DNA of 64,000 nucleotides from Shewanella metallivivens (GCF_028750675.1 NZ_JAQQPZ010000003.1:62001-126000); one strand, 5' to 3'; shown: positions 9,419 through 19,984, counted from the first letter of the stretch. Notes: a model not told the origin generated them from the letters alone. Program-made: numbers and translations.

Positions 9419-10759
9419 TTAACCTTGGCACTGTGCAGCAATTTGAGTCAGCATCACTTTACTGTCATCAAAACTCACTGGGTCTTTAAAGCCTTGGCGT
9501 AAAAAGGCATTCATGGCAGGTTGTAAGCGAATGGCATTATCAATACGCGGATCGCTACCTTGCGCATAAGCCCCAATAGAAATTAAATCGCGGTTTTGTT
9601 GATAAAGCGAATACATTTGCTTGACTCGGCGCATGGCCTCTAAATGCTCACTACTAATGACCATTGGCGCCACACGGCTAATCGATGCTTCAACATCAAT
9701 GGCAGGATAATGGCCAGAGTCAGCCAGTTGACGCGACAACACCACATGACCGTCTAAAATCGCCCGCGACGCATCGGCAATGGGATCTTGTTGATCATCA
9801 CCTTCGGTTAATACGGTATAAAACGCGGTAATTGAGCCTTGTCCAGGCCCGCCATTACCTGCGCGCTCAACTAAGCGCGGCAATTTGGCAAATACTGACG
9901 GCGGATAACCTTTGGTGGCCGGTGGCTCACCCACAGCTAAAGCAACCTCACGCTGAGCCTGAGCATAACGGGTTAAGCTGTCCATGAGCAGTAATACGTC
10001 ATAGCCTAAATCACGAAAGTACTCGGCAATACGAGTCGATGTTTCGCAAGCACGCAGTCGCATTAATGGCGATGTATCCGCAGGCGCGGCGACCACAACC
10101 GAGCGCGCACGACCTTGTTCACCTAAAATCTCTTCAATAAATTCTTTTACTTCTCGGCCACGCTCACCCACCAGCCCAACCACAATAATGTCGGCAGTTG
10201 AGCCGCGGGTCATCATGCCTAACAACACACTTTTACCCACACCAGAGCCGGCAAACAAGCCCATACGCTGGCCCTTGCCGACGGTGAGCATTGAGTTAAT
10301 GGCTCTTACGCCCACATCTAAAGGTTCTGTGATTGCTCTGCGTGATAACGGATTAATATTGGGGCCGTGGCGAGCCGCTTGCTGATCGGTATTAAGTGGC
10401 CCCAATCCATCTAATGGAGCGCCACTGCCGTCTAGCACTCGCCCAAGTAATGATAAGCCAACCTGTAAACTCGACTGCTCACCTAACGGCCTGACGCGCG
10501 CACCGGGTAATACCCCGCGCAGTTCTTCAATGGGCATTAAGTAAAGTAATTTATCATCAAAACCAACCACCTCGGCAACCAATTCGCCCGCCATGGTTTC
10601 AATAGAACATAAACTGCCTACTGGCGCACGACAACCGGTGGCTTCGAGTGTTAACCCAACAACCCGCACTAACTGCCCGCTGGCAACAGGCCGAAGCGGT
10701 AACACTTGCTTATGGTGAATGGCAAATTTATTGAGTAACTGTTGCTGACGCGAACTCAT
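9419..10759 (-). CDS. fliI: FliI, flagellum-specific export ATPase
   Basis: FliI is the cytoplasmic hexameric ATPase of flagellar type III export, related to the F1 beta subunit. The 446-residue product has the P-loop [17 protein letters not shown] at about residue 170, the Walker B region [22 protein letters not shown], and the family motif [16 protein letters not shown]. Length is normal. Its start overlaps the fliH stop by 4 bases. Confidence 0.97.
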   Translation of the reverse strand: MSSRQQQLLNKFAIHHKQVLPLRPVASGQLVRVVGLTLEATGCRAPVGSLCSIETMAGELVAEVVGFDDKLLYLMPIEELRGVLPGARVRPLGEQSSLQVGLSLLGRVLDGSGAPLDGLGPLNTDQQAARHGPNINPLSRRAITEPLDVGVRAINSMLTVGKGQRMGLFAGSGVGKSVLLGMMTRGSTADIIVVGLVGERGREVKEFIEEILGEQGRARSVVVAAPADTSPLMRLRACETSTRIAEYFRDLGYDVLLLMDSLTRYAQAQREVALAVGEPPATKGYPPSVFAKLPRLVERAGNGGPGQGSITAFYTVLTEGDDQQDPIADASRAILDGHVVLSRQLADSGHYPAIDVEASISRVAPMVISSEHLEAMRRVKQMYSLYQQNRDLISIGAYAQGSDPRIDNAIRLQPAMNAFLRQGFKDPVSFDDSKVMLTQIAAQCQG

Positions 10760-11823
10760 CCATTGTCCTTAGCATCATTGGGTTCATCTGTGAGCGTCAC
10801 ATCTTGTTCAGCACGCTGAGTAGAAGTTTGTGACTCTGCCGCTAATGTTGGTTCTAGCTCAGGTTCGAGTTCTGTTGCAGCCGCATCTGGGGTTTGCTCA
10901 GCTTGCGCGAGATGTTGCGGTTGTGAATTTTCTGGCTCAGTTTGCTTAGCTTGAGTTTGTGCTTGCTGGTAAGCACTTAAATCATCCACTGTGGTTGTTT
11001 GATATGTGGGTGTTGCTGTTTTTAATTGCTGTGCATTTTTGGCCAATTGATCTGCCTGCAGTGCTAACTCAGTAAACACTTGTTCAATGCGCTGCTCTAC
11101 CCGTAAGTCTACCGATGAGCGCACGCTCTCAATGACACAGTCGCCATTTGATAAGGTTGGGTCAATATCGATTTGCCATTGATTTTTTTGCAGTTGTTCT
11201 GAAGAATAACTGTGTGAAACTAGATCAGCATCATGTTGATTTAAGCGTAATTTAACCAACTGATCTTTTAAAGGCAGTGCGTCAACACCTTGACGAAGGG
11301 CCGATAAAATATGTTCTGGGTGGGTTTTTAATTCATGCCCAACTACCGACTTAGCTAAGCTAATGGTCATGGCCAGCAATTCTGCTTCAATTTCAGCATC
11401 TAAAACCGCAAGCGGTTGTTCAAACTGGCTAATGAGTTGAGACAGTTGCTCAAGCAACTGATTAACTTGGATTTGGCCAGCTTCTAGCCCTTGTTGTTCA
11501 CCTTGAGCAAAGCCCTCACTGTGGCCTTGCTCTAAGCCCTCTAAGCGACCTTGTTCTAACCCTTGCTGATAACCGTCTTGCTTGCCTTGCTCAAACCCTT
11601 CTTGTTCAGCAGCAGCACGAATATCTTCAATCTGTGCCATGGTTGGCGGCGCCATTGATTTTTCAGCCGTGACGGGTTTGGCTTCGTATGGTTTTGACGA
11701 CTGACCAAACATATTTGATGGGTCTTGACTTTGATCTCGGGTGATATCAGGCAGCTGCCAATGACTGAATTCAACTTCATCATCAACACTAAGCACTTTT
11801 TTAGACGATTTGGATTCAGACAT
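10756..11823 (-). CDS. fliH: FliH, regulator of export ATPase
   Basis: FliH is the stalk protein that holds FliI at the C-ring. The 355-residue product contains the diagnostic run of EQG/GxxxG-type repeats at about residues 75-120 (for example [19 protein letters not shown]), then a V1-ATPase E/G-like domain ([20 protein letters not shown]). A Gln/Thr/Glu-rich C-terminal tail of about 100 residues makes it longer than the usual 230-260. It overlaps fliI and follows fliG by 106 bases. Confidence 0.92.
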   Translation of the reverse strand: MSESKSSKKVLSVDDEVEFSHWQLPDITRDQSQDPSNMFGQSSKPYEAKPVTAEKSMAPPTMAQIEDIRAAAEQEGFEQGKQDGYQQGLEQGRLEGLEQGHSEGFAQGEQQGLEAGQIQVNQLLEQLSQLISQFEQPLAVLDAEIEAELLAMTISLAKSVVGHELKTHPEHILSALRQGVDALPLKDQLVKLRLNQHDADLVSHSYSSEQLQKNQWQIDIDPTLSNGDCVIESVRSSVDLRVEQRIEQVFTELALQADQLAKNAQQLKTATPTYQTTTVDDLSAYQQAQTQAKQTEPENSQPQHLAQAEQTPDAAATELEPELEPTLAAESQTSTQRAEQDVTLTDEPNDAKDNG

Positions 11824-11929
11824 AGGAGTCTCTTTAGTTGTCGCTGTCGGTTATCATGGCAACAAAGTATTGCCGTAATCAAACGGTATCAAAAGCTAGC
11901 GAGATAAGGCTAGAGTGGTCAGTTAACAG

Positions 11930-12976
11930 TTATAAAAACTCTTCACCACCGCCACCGCCAAGCATAATCTCACCACTGTCGCTTAAACGACGTGCAATGG
12001 ATAAAATTTCTTTTTGCGCCACTTCCACTTCGCTGATACGAATAGGGCCCATCGCCTCTAAATCATCACGTAACAGTTCTGCGGCACGTTTAGACATATT
12101 GCCCAAGATTTTCTCTTTTAGGGCTTCGTCAGCACCTTTAAGGGCTTTCATTAGAATATCTTGCTGCACTTCACGTAACAAGGCTTGAATGCCACGGTCG
12201 TCTACATCGATAAGGTTTTCGAACACAAACATCATGTCTTGAATTTGCTGCGCCATCTCTTCATCAGACTCACGCATGGTTTCCATGATTTGGCTTTCAA
12301 TGCCAGTATCGAGGTAGTTCATAATATTGGCAGCGGCTTTTAGGCCGCCCATTTTAGCGGCTTGCGCCCCGCCTTGTCCGGCAAACTGTTTCTCCATGAT
12401 GTCGTTCAACTCTTGTAATGCTGCTGGTTGCACTTCTTCAAGATTGGCAATTCGCATCATTAAGTCTAAACGCGTGTTTTCAGGGAACTGGCTAAAAATT
12501 TCTGCCGCTTGGTCCGGTTCTAAATAAGACAACACAATGGTTTGAATTTGCGGATGTTCATTTTGAATAATGGTAGCCACCTGGCGTGCATCCATCCATT
12601 TTAACGAATCAAGCCCTTTGGCGCCGCTGCCCATAATGATTTGTTCAATCAAGTTACCGGCTTTATCTTCACCGAGCGCTGCGGTTAACGCTTTGCGCAC
12701 AAACTCTTCGCTGTTAAAGCCAATTGACGAAAACTTTTGAATATCGTCCAAAAACAACTTATGTACACCAATGACCTTTTCTTGGCCAAAGTCTTCCATT
12801 GCCGCCATCGCCATACCCACTTTTTGAACCTGTTTAGGCTCTAAGTGCTTTAAAATTGACGCGGCATCGGCTTCACTTAAACTCAGGAGTAAAATCGCGG
12901 TTTTTTCAATACCGCTTAGTGACTCAGGGTCAAAAGCTGCGGCTTTTGCGGGTGCTTTTTCATTTTCATTAGCCAT
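11930..12976 (-). CDS. fliG: FliG, flagellar motor switch protein
   Basis: FliG is the C-ring subunit that contacts the MS-ring and the stator. The 348-residue product has the N-terminal FliF-binding domain (SGIEKTAILLLSLSEADAAS), the middle domain with the EHPQ motif (IIQNEHPQIQTIVLSYLEP), and the C-terminal charged torque helix (MSKRAAELLRDDLEAMGPIR). It ends in a Gly-rich GGGGGEEFL tail. Its start overlaps the fliF end by 8 bases. Confidence 0.97.
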   Translation of the reverse strand: MANENEKAPAKAAAFDPESLSGIEKTAILLLSLSEADAASILKHLEPKQVQKVGMAMAAMEDFGQEKVIGVHKLFLDDIQKFSSIGFNSEEFVRKALTAALGEDKAGNLIEQIIMGSGAKGLDSLKWMDARQVATIIQNEHPQIQTIVLSYLEPDQAAEIFSQFPENTRLDLMMRIANLEEVQPAALQELNDIMEKQFAGQGGAQAAKMGGLKAAANIMNYLDTGIESQIMETMRESDEEMAQQIQDMMFVFENLIDVDDRGIQALLREVQQDILMKALKGADEALKEKILGNMSKRAAELLRDDLEAMGPIRISEVEVAQKEILSIARRLSDSGEIMLGGGGGEEFL

Positions 12977-14663
12977 TGTCTTGTAACCAATTCTTAACTA
13001 CTTGAGTGGAAAGCTCAGGCTCATTGGCCACGAGTGCTCTAATTGCTTTAATCATATCATCATCTTTATGCAAATTAGGAATTTGAATTGATCCATCATC
13101 AGCATAACTGTATTCCGCCTCTCTGGTATTGAGCATACCTAAGGTATCTGCAGCGTATTGGTCTTCAATTTCAGCTAATTCATGCCCTGGGCGTGTTTCT
13201 GGCGGCATTTCGGTGCCTTGCGGATTTGTGAGCTTTTTAAGCATTGGACGAACCACGGCTAAAAACAACACTAAAATTAATAATGCGCCTAACACCAATC
13301 TAATGGCACGCCAAAACCAAGGTTGCTCCCACATGTCTGGCTCAGGTAACTCTTCAATCAACTGATCCATAAACGGCACGGTGACCACTTCAAGCGCATC
13401 GCCACGTTGAGTGCTAAAGCCCACAGCCCCCTCAAGTAAACGGCGAATGTTGGTTAACTCTTCTTCAGTACGAGGCACACGAGACACCTGGCCATTTTCA
13501 TCTACTTGTCCGGGTTTAAAGTCAATGGCTACCGACACGCTCACTCGGCGCACCACACCTATTTGCTGGCGAGTATGGCTAATGGTGGTATCAAGTTCAT
13601 AATTACGGGTCGCCTCTTTAGACATATCGCCAGAGGTTGTTGAAGTACTGCCCGCCTCGCCTGCAACTTGCGGAATGTTAGACTCCATTGGCGGTTGATT
13701 ACTTAACGCCCCAGGAATGCCACCAGCACTTTGACCTGTTGAGTTACGTTCAATGGTCATTTCGCTGCGAATAGCGGGTAAATCAGGTGAAAAACGCTTA
13801 GCGGTTTGCTCAATCGCGGTAAAATCCATATTCACATCCACTTGCGAAGTGAAGTTTTCAGGCCCGAGAATGGGCATTAATATGGATTCGATTTTTCTGC
13901 GGTACTCAGCTTCTTTTTGTTGTACCAGCTCAGACTCGCGGCGTGCTCTAGCAGACGTACCATCCTGACTGCCCGAATTTAGTAAGCGGCCATTTGAATC
14001 CGTCACTGTCACGCGAGACGGCTCAAGCCCAGGCACTGCAGAGCCGACGATATCAACAATAGAATCAATTTCTTCTTGGCCTAATCCACCACGGCGAACA
14101 CTCACAACCACAGTAGCGCTAGCCTTTGAGGCATTGCGAGCAAACACGTTTTCTTTAGGTAGGGCTAAAATCACTTTGGCGCGGCTAATACTTTTTAACT
14201 CTTCTATGGCGCGCGCAAGGTTTAATTCTTGGCTGTGTTTTAAGCGGGCCTGCTCCATGCGCTGACTGACGCCAAAGCCACTGTCTTGGCTTAAGTAGTC
14301 ATTCGCTTGGGTAGTGCTTTCAATACCCGCACGACTTAATAACAATTTTACATCTTGGTATTTATCTTCTGGTACCTTAACCACATCAACATTAATTTGA
14401 TAATCAATTTGGTTTTTATCAAGTACATCAAGTACCTGGATCATTTCTGCCGTGTCCATTTTACCCAAAGGACGATATTCAGGCTCTTGCGCCCACATCA
14501 TCACAAATACCGCTAACGCAAGACACACTGCCAACGCCAAAATCATGATCACCTGGCGCATCATGTCAGCCCCGCCAACACCGCCCATTAACCCAGACTT
14601 ATTCTCTTGTTGGACACCGGCGTCAACTGTTGAATCTGAACCTACCATTATGTCTGTGCTCAC
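12969..14663 (-). CDS. fliF: FliF, MS-ring protein
   Basis: FliF forms the inner-membrane MS ring. The 564-residue product has two membrane segments (near residue 40, MILALAVCLALAVFVMMWA, and near residue 450, LVLGALLILVLFLAVVRPML). Between them lie the YscJ-like ring-building motif region (LNLARAIEELKSISRAKVIL) and a Gly/Ser-rich periplasmic insert. The short C-terminal FliG-binding tail ends KNWLQDNG. It is downstream of fliE in the same operon. Confidence 0.97.
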   Translation of the reverse strand: MSTDIMVGSDSTVDAGVQQENKSGLMGGVGGADMMRQVIMILALAVCLALAVFVMMWAQEPEYRPLGKMDTAEMIQVLDVLDKNQIDYQINVDVVKVPEDKYQDVKLLLSRAGIESTTQANDYLSQDSGFGVSQRMEQARLKHSQELNLARAIEELKSISRAKVILALPKENVFARNASKASATVVVSVRRGGLGQEEIDSIVDIVGSAVPGLEPSRVTVTDSNGRLLNSGSQDGTSARARRESELVQQKEAEYRRKIESILMPILGPENFTSQVDVNMDFTAIEQTAKRFSPDLPAIRSEMTIERNSTGQSAGGIPGALSNQPPMESNIPQVAGEAGSTSTTSGDMSKEATRNYELDTTISHTRQQIGVVRRVSVSVAIDFKPGQVDENGQVSRVPRTEEELTNIRRLLEGAVGFSTQRGDALEVVTVPFMDQLIEELPEPDMWEQPWFWRAIRLVLGALLILVLFLAVVRPMLKKLTNPQGTEMPPETRPGHELAEIEDQYAADTLGMLNTREAEYSYADDGSIQIPNLHKDDDMIKAIRALVANEPELSTQVVKNWLQDNG

Positions 14664-14723
14664 AATATGTACCTGCTATCTGTCTGATGTGATTAATTAC
14701 CTAGCGCTTAAAACCGACAGCGG

Positions 14724-15065
14724 CTAAACAGGCATACTCATGATTTCTTTATAGGCATCAACTAACTTGTTACGCACTTGCACCGTGGCTTCAAATGCCA
14801 CACCGGCTTTTTCACGGGCAATGACCGTGTCAGACAAACTGACCGTGGTGTCACCCATGTCTAATCGTGATGCTAAATTTGATGATGTTTGTTGAAGTCC
14901 GTTCACGCTACCCACAGCCTGAGATAACAACTGGCTAAAATCAGCCCCTGTGGTGTTATTCACTTGCTGGGTTAAGTTAGGAGCAATAGACGAGCCAATA
15001 GAAGGCGCTATTTCGCCACGAAGCGATTGCATTTCTTGTAATAGTGGATTTGCGCTAATCTGCAT
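14724..15065 (-). CDS. fliE: FliE, hook-basal body junction protein
   Basis: FliE joins the MS ring to the rod. The 113-residue product starts MQISANPLLQEMQSLRGE and ends with the conserved FEATVQVRNKLVDAYKEIMSMPV. The start at 15065 is preceded by GGGAG. The frame is open for 37 more codons upstream, but those lie over the sigma-54 promoter (15123-15139) and cannot all be translated. First gene of the fliEFGHIJ operon. Confidence 0.94.
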   Translation of the reverse strand: MQISANPLLQEMQSLRGEIAPSIGSSIAPNLTQQVNNTTGADFSQLLSQAVGSVNGLQQTSSNLASRLDMGDTTVSLSDTVIAREKAGVAFEATVQVRNKLVDAYKEIMSMPV

Positions 15066-15122
15066 GATGTCACTCCCGTTTGTCGATTTTTTGACGACTT
15101 CAATAATCTTATAAGGAGTTAA

Positions 15123-15139
15123 AGCAATATAGATGCCAA
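15123..15139 (-). promoter_or_regulatory. sigma-54 promoter for the fliE operon
   Basis: The minus strand reads TTGGCATCTATATTGCT, with TTGGCAT at -24, TTGCT at -12 and GG-N10-GC spacing, about 60 bases before the fliE start. Probably FlrC-dependent by analogy with Vibrio and Shewanella. Confidence 0.8.
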
Positions 15140-15254
15140 GATTTAAAACGAAAGGCGTAACATCGAACAAAAACAACTTATCTACGTGTGCGCAGATAAG
15201 TCAAATACGATTAAAGTTAAATAAATCAAATATTTAATTTTTTAAAAAACAAAG

Positions 15255-16604
15255 TTAAGCCGGTAATTGAATCCCCATATCACGCATTTTTGCCATTTTA
15301 TAACGCAAAGTTCGCGCACTAATGCCTAATTTTTCAGCGACCATTTTCCGACTCCCCTGACATTGATTCAGGGTTTCTAAAATAATCACGTGCTCTTGGG
15401 CTTTCAATTCATCGCCTAGGGCTTCAACATCATGGGGTTTGTCATTATCCAGTTGTTCGGCAGGCATTAAACTGACATCAGCAGAATCAATAATAATATC
15501 ATTCACCCCAATCTCATCATTAACGCGTAAAATCAATGCCCGCTGAATCACATTATCAAGTTCGCGGACATTACCTGGCCAACGATGGGTTAACAAACGT
15601 CGGGTAGCGGCATCGTCAAGCTTTGGCACTGACGTCATATTTAATGCTTTAGCATGCTTAGCCAGTAAATGACGCGCTAACGGTAAAATATCTGCTGGAC
15701 GTTGATGCAGTGCTGGCCACGTTAACGGAAACACGTTAATGCGGTAGTATAAATCTTCTCTAAACTCGCCAGACGTTGCCATGGCTTTAAGATCGCGGTT
15801 TGAGGTGGCAAGCACCCGCACATCTAACTTAATGGTTTTACGACCACCTAAACGCTCTACTTCACGCTCTTGCAATACACGCAATAACTTGGCTTGTAAG
15901 CCCAGCTCCATTTCAGATATTTCGTCTAATAATAGCGTGCCGCCTTGGGCTTGCTCGAATTTACCCGGGCATGCCTGATACGCCCCAGTAAATGCGCCTT
16001 TTTCGTAACCAAAGAGTGTTGCTTCAAGCATGTTTTCTGGAATGGCGGCGCAGTTAATCGCAATAAACGGCTGACCATTACGTTGGCTGTGTTGATGAAT
16101 ATAACGTGCTAGCACTTCTTTGCCCGAGCCGCTTGGACCCATGATCATCACCGAGGCGTCAGACACTGCAACACGCTGAGCCAGAGCCAGTAACGCTAAA
16201 CTCTTGTCATCGGCAACCACAGGATTATCGTGGTTTTGCTTTAAAGGTAAATAACGAGACACTTGGTTTAGCAACACTTCAGGCGCAAAGGGTTTAGCGA
16301 GGTAATCAACCGCGCCTAACTTCATGGCACTTACGGCACTATTAATTGTGGCATAAGCTGTCATTAACAGTACCGGCACTTTGGGTTGATGTTGCTGCAT
16401 GTAACTTAACAACCCCATGCCACCAATGCCGTCCATTTGCACGTCACTGATCACCATATCAAATTGATTGGCTTTTAAGGCGACAATAGCGTCTTCTGCA
16501 CTACTCACGTCAACACAGTCATAATGTGCTAATAATAAAGTGTCTAACAGTGCTTCACGTAAATCAGCATCATCTTCAACAAGTAATATATGTGCTTCAG
16601 CCAT
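15255..16604 (-). CDS. flrC: FlrC, sigma-54-dependent response regulator
   Basis: FlrC (FleR in Pseudomonas) activates class III flagellar genes after phosphorylation by FlrB. The 449-residue product has an N-terminal receiver (acidic pocket VEDDAD, phospho-acceptor in VISDVQMDG, Lys in YLAKPF), a central AAA+ domain with Walker A GPSGSGKEVLA and an intact GAFTGA loop, and a C-terminal Fis-type helix-turn-helix (SRKMVAEKLGISARTLRYKM). It overlaps flrB by 8 bases. Confidence 0.94.
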   Translation of the reverse strand: MAEAHILLVEDDADLREALLDTLLLAHYDCVDVSSAEDAIVALKANQFDMVISDVQMDGIGGMGLLSYMQQHQPKVPVLLMTAYATINSAVSAMKLGAVDYLAKPFAPEVLLNQVSRYLPLKQNHDNPVVADDKSLALLALAQRVAVSDASVMIMGPSGSGKEVLARYIHQHSQRNGQPFIAINCAAIPENMLEATLFGYEKGAFTGAYQACPGKFEQAQGGTLLLDEISEMELGLQAKLLRVLQEREVERLGGRKTIKLDVRVLATSNRDLKAMATSGEFREDLYYRINVFPLTWPALHQRPADILPLARHLLAKHAKALNMTSVPKLDDAATRRLLTHRWPGNVRELDNVIQRALILRVNDEIGVNDIIIDSADVSLMPAEQLDNDKPHDVEALGDELKAQEHVIILETLNQCQGSRKMVAEKLGISARTLRYKMAKMRDMGIQLPA

Positions 16605-17793
16605 GTGCCACCTCCTGATGCTGTGCTTGTTTAGCGTGCGGAAAAATCAATCGAATATGGCAACCCATGCCGGGTTTGCACGACAATTGAATTTGTCCGC
16701 CATGGTTACGAACCACAGACTGTACCACGGCTAACCCAAGGCCAGTGCCCTGGCTTTTAGTGGTATAAAATGGCTCTAACACTTGTTTTTGCATGGCAGG
16801 GTCAAGGCCTTTACCATTGTCGATTACATCTAATAATAGACCTTCTGCGGTTTCACTGGCAGAGACTTTAATTTTAGTCGCGCCCGCTTCAATGCTGTTC
16901 ATCACCAAATTATTCACCGCCGAACTTAACGCATTAGCGTTAGCAAGCATGGTCGAATGCGAAGTGTTTTCAGCTTGTAACTGGCAGTGTTTTTTATCTG
17001 CTATTGGCTCACAGTTTGCCATTACCTGGGTAATAATGTCATCGAGGGTAACCGACTCAGCCATGCTATCTTGACGACCTTTAGCCATAAGCAACATGTC
17101 ATTAACTTGACGCTCTAACTCATTTAAACGGTCCACCAATTTTGATTGAAATTTAGTGCGCGCCGTATCAGTTAACTTGGGGCTAGCAAGATTGGAGGCA
17201 TATAACAGCGCCGCAGACAATGGCGTACGCACTTGATGTGCCAACGTTGCCACCATTTTACCGAGTGAAGATAAGCGCTGTAAATGCGATAAATTCTTTT
17301 GTAATAAACGGGTTTCAGTTAAATCTGTCAGTACAATTAATTGTCCAGGCTCGGGCGCTAATGGCGTAATGGCCAGTTTTACTCTGCGGCCATTTTTAAG
17401 CGACACTTCATGTCCATCATCATCTTGCGGCGCAAATGCGCGGTGAATAATGTCAAACCAGCGCGCCCCTTGTAATGGGCGACCTAATAACTCTGTCGCG
17501 ACAGGATTGGCTAGGGTAACCACGCCATCACCATCGATAATCACTACGCCTGATGGCATAGCCTGAAGAATATGCGCCATTTGATTCGACATATTGGCAG
17601 CCTTACTTGAATAAGCACTTACAACCGGCGCAAATACCGGTGCTTTCGCATGCGCAATACTTTGACGGATTGCATTGTCACTTGGCCGATAATCAGACTG
17701 TGACGCTGCATAAGGTGTGGTGGTAAACGATGCTGTCATCGGCAACTCAACCTCCGCGACACGCGGATTTGATAACACTCGAGCTGAATACAT
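16597..17793 (-). CDS. flrB: FlrB, sensor histidine kinase
   Basis: FlrB (FleS) phosphorylates FlrC. The 398-residue product is soluble: a PAS-like domain (AMPSGVVIIDGDGVVTLANPVA), an H-box (MVATLAHQVRTPLSAALLYA), and an ATPase domain with N-box NNLVMNSIEAGA, DNGKGLDP and GTGLGLAVVQ. The start at 17793 (MYSARV) has GGAG five bases upstream. An in-frame GTG at 17826 lies at or before the expected transcript start of the sigma-54 promoter, so it is rejected. Confidence 0.92.
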   Translation of the reverse strand: MYSARVLSNPRVAEVELPMTASFTTTPYAASQSDYRPSDNAIRQSIAHAKAPVFAPVVSAYSSKAANMSNQMAHILQAMPSGVVIIDGDGVVTLANPVATELLGRPLQGARWFDIIHRAFAPQDDDGHEVSLKNGRRVKLAITPLAPEPGQLIVLTDLTETRLLQKNLSHLQRLSSLGKMVATLAHQVRTPLSAALLYASNLASPKLTDTARTKFQSKLVDRLNELERQVNDMLLMAKGRQDSMAESVTLDDIITQVMANCEPIADKKHCQLQAENTSHSTMLANANALSSAVNNLVMNSIEAGATKIKVSASETAEGLLLDVIDNGKGLDPAMQKQVLEPFYTTKSQGTGLGLAVVQSVVRNHGGQIQLSCKPGMGCHIRLIFPHAKQAQHQEVAHG

Positions 17794-17831
17794 GGCCACT
17801 CCGTCAAAAGAATTACATTTAATCACCTTAA

Positions 17832-17848
17832 TGCATTTAGTGTGCCAA
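17832..17848 (-). promoter_or_regulatory. sigma-54 promoter for flrBC
   Basis: The minus strand reads TTGGCACACTAAATGCA: exact TTGGCAC, then ATGCA at the -12 box, with GG-N10-GC spacing, about 40 bases before the flrB start. This is the expected FlrA-activated class II promoter. Confidence 0.75.
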
Positions 17849-18054
17849 GGCGAGAATAGGAGGGCTAAGATTTGGGTGCTAGGTTATCGGTCTAAGAAAT
17901 GGGAGCTAAAATCAACGTCAACAGAAACACCTGGCTCTCTCCCGGTAACTCTTATAAAGCTGGGATCTAAGCACTCGAGAATGACCTGCGCGGGTAGTGC
18001 GCATCGAGGGTTTAGGTATACAGTCCACAGTCTGCCGTCTAAGCTCTAAAAACG

Positions 18055-18081
18055 AAAAAACACATCCGTAGATGTGTTTTT
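18055..18081 (-). terminator. rho-independent terminator after flrA
   Basis: A hairpin ACACATC/GATGTGT with a four-base loop is flanked by A and T runs. It lies 45 bases after the flrA stop. The symmetrical A/T flanks would let it work on either strand. Confidence 0.75.
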
Positions 18082-18125
18082 AGATTAATCGCTAATAACC
18101 AATCAAAGCAATCACAAGCTAATGG

Positions 18126-19556
18126 TTATTCTTTGCTCATGCCGTATTTACGCATTTTTTCAACTAAGGTGGTACGGCGAATCCCGAGCATTTCAGCGGC
18201 GCGGGCGACGACATTATCTTGTTGCTCTAATGCTTGGCGGATCATGTCGATTTCGAGCTCGGCCAGTAAATCTTTTAGGTTAACCCCTTCTGGCGGTAAC
18301 TCACTCGGAAAACGCGTTTCAGGTAACTCAACCGGTTCATCATCACTGAATATCGACGCCAGAGCATCACGTTCAAGTTGCTCTTCGCTAATTTCAACGC
18401 AATACTCGGGAACATCAATGTAACGGTATTTATGCGGTAAATCGTTTACATCAACGAGTCCACCTGGGTATAAAATCGTTAAACGCTCAACCAAGTTAGA
18501 TAATTCACGCACGTTACCCGACCAGTTATGCTCTTTTAATGATTCAATGGCGCGCTGGGTAAAGCGTACCTTGCCACGGCCTTCATTAAAGACTCGGTTC
18601 ACTAACTCGTGCAACAACAGAGGCACATCATCTCGGCGCTCGCTCAAGGCCGGCATTTCGATTGGAAACACATTGAGGCGATAGTATAAATCTTCACGGA
18701 AATCATTTTCAGTGATCATTGACTCTAAATCACGGTGAGTCGCCGCCACAATACGCACATCGGTAGGAATAGTTTTACTGCCGCCAACACGCTCAAATAC
18801 ACGTTCTTGCAATACACGCAGCAACTTTACTTGCATTTGCAGCGGCATATCGCCAATTTCGTCTAAAAACAGTGTACCGCCTTCGGCTAGTTCAAAACGG
18901 CCTTTACGGGCAGATATCGCCCCAGTAAACGAGCCCTTTTCATGGCCAAATAATTCGCTTTCAAGCAGTTCTGGCGGAATAGCACCACAGTTAACCGGAA
19001 TAAACGGTCCATCTCGGCGCTCAGATAAATAATGAATATTACGCGCAACCACTTCTTTACCGGTACCAGACTGGCCTAATACCAGTACGGTAGCGTCAGA
19101 ACCAGACACCTGATTAATTAAATGCCTTACGTTAGCAATACCTTCACTGCGGCCAACTAAACTGCGAAATAATTTGGTTTGGTTGCCACTGGTTAAGGTG
19201 TGTTCGCGTTTGGCTTGGCCAAAGACCTGACAAAAATGCAGTAGTTCGGTTAATTGTGGATAATTGAATGGCTCTTCTATTTGCCCAAGAATATTAGATA
19301 ATTGCAGCGTTGTGTCGCCCAATATTAACAGAGGTTGCCAGGGTGCAATAGAAGCGATATTTTTAATGCTGTCGGCTGTTATGCCTTCATCAACGATAAC
19401 CACGGCACGAAACCTCGATTGTTCAATCAAGGTCAATAAAGATTCATTAGAGACGACTTCGCACTGCTCACCTAAGAATTCGAAAATGCAGCACAAACGA
19501 GTCACGCGCTCTGATGGGGTACCGACAATTAAGATTCTTTGTTCTATTTGCATCAT
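18126..19556 (-). CDS. flrA: FlrA, sigma-54 master regulator of polar flagella
   Basis: FlrA (FleQ) is the top activator of the polar flagellar cascade. The 476-residue product has a divergent N-terminal FleQ-type domain (ILIVGTPSERVTRLCCIFEFLGEQCEVV), an AAA+ domain with Walker A LGQSGTGKEVVARN, and a C-terminal Fis-type helix-turn-helix (VVARAAEMLGIRRTTLVEKM). The sigma-54-contacting loop reads GSFTGA rather than GAFTGA. It has its own 3' terminator and a 430-base upstream gap, so it is transcribed alone. The start is one of two adjacent ATG codons (19556 or 19553). Confidence 0.95.
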   Translation of the reverse strand: MMQIEQRILIVGTPSERVTRLCCIFEFLGEQCEVVSNESLLTLIEQSRFRAVVIVDEGITADSIKNIASIAPWQPLLILGDTTLQLSNILGQIEEPFNYPQLTELLHFCQVFGQAKREHTLTSGNQTKLFRSLVGRSEGIANVRHLINQVSGSDATVLVLGQSGTGKEVVARNIHYLSERRDGPFIPVNCGAIPPELLESELFGHEKGSFTGAISARKGRFELAEGGTLFLDEIGDMPLQMQVKLLRVLQERVFERVGGSKTIPTDVRIVAATHRDLESMITENDFREDLYYRLNVFPIEMPALSERRDDVPLLLHELVNRVFNEGRGKVRFTQRAIESLKEHNWSGNVRELSNLVERLTILYPGGLVDVNDLPHKYRYIDVPEYCVEISEEQLERDALASIFSDDEPVELPETRFPSELPPEGVNLKDLLAELEIDMIRQALEQQDNVVARAAEMLGIRRTTLVEKMRKYGMSKE

Positions 19557-19984
19557 TCAGAAGGCCAAAAGCTCTTGTTATAGGTTTTTATCCGGGATAA
19601 TTATGCCGCAAACAGCCACATAAACCAAAGTACATTGTATCAAAAATAGTAGCAAAAAAAGTCGCCAAAAAACTGACAACATTGACAATATTCTATCATT
19701 ATTACTAACTCGGCTCGTTAATCTGCCATTTTAGCAGCAAGAAAAATGAGTTTACTCATAAATATTGTATTATCAGCGTGGCATAAGCAAGCAACAGTTA
19801 CATATTATCTACATCAAGCCACATTTTTTATGGAAACGCTGTTTTTTCAGTCAAAAAATTGCCCATTTAACCAGTGATAACAGAATTATAATCAGTTCAG
19901 GCAAGCCAAAACCATTCACAAACGCCACAAAGCAAAAAAGACGCAAAGCGCCTTTTTTAGTTTAAATACAGTATGCTGTAACGT
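19557..19984. other. flrA-fliS intergenic region
   Basis: About 430 AT-rich bases. The right end holds the terminator of the fliS operon (19934-19958), and the left part must hold the flrA promoter. No sigma-54 (GG-N10-GC) or sigma-28 site is apparent on the minus strand, in keeping with a housekeeping promoter for flrA. A 66-codon plus-strand frame at 19765-19965 has no convincing ribosome site or family. Confidence 0.4.
19934..19958 (-). terminator. terminator after fliS
   Basis: On the minus strand an A-rich arm, a GGCGC-TTT-GCGTC stem with one mismatch and a run of six T lie 27-50 bases after the fliS stop. The stem is short, so confidence is moderate. Confidence 0.6.

Noticed and set aside
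15066..15176. N-terminal extension of FliE
   Set aside because: The extra 37 codons cover the sigma-54 promoter, and the internal ATG at 15065 has a GGGAG ribosome site and the family's usual N-terminus.
19765..19965. 66-codon plus-strand frame between flrA and fliS
   Set aside because: AT-rich, no family and no good ribosome site; it overlaps the fliS terminator.
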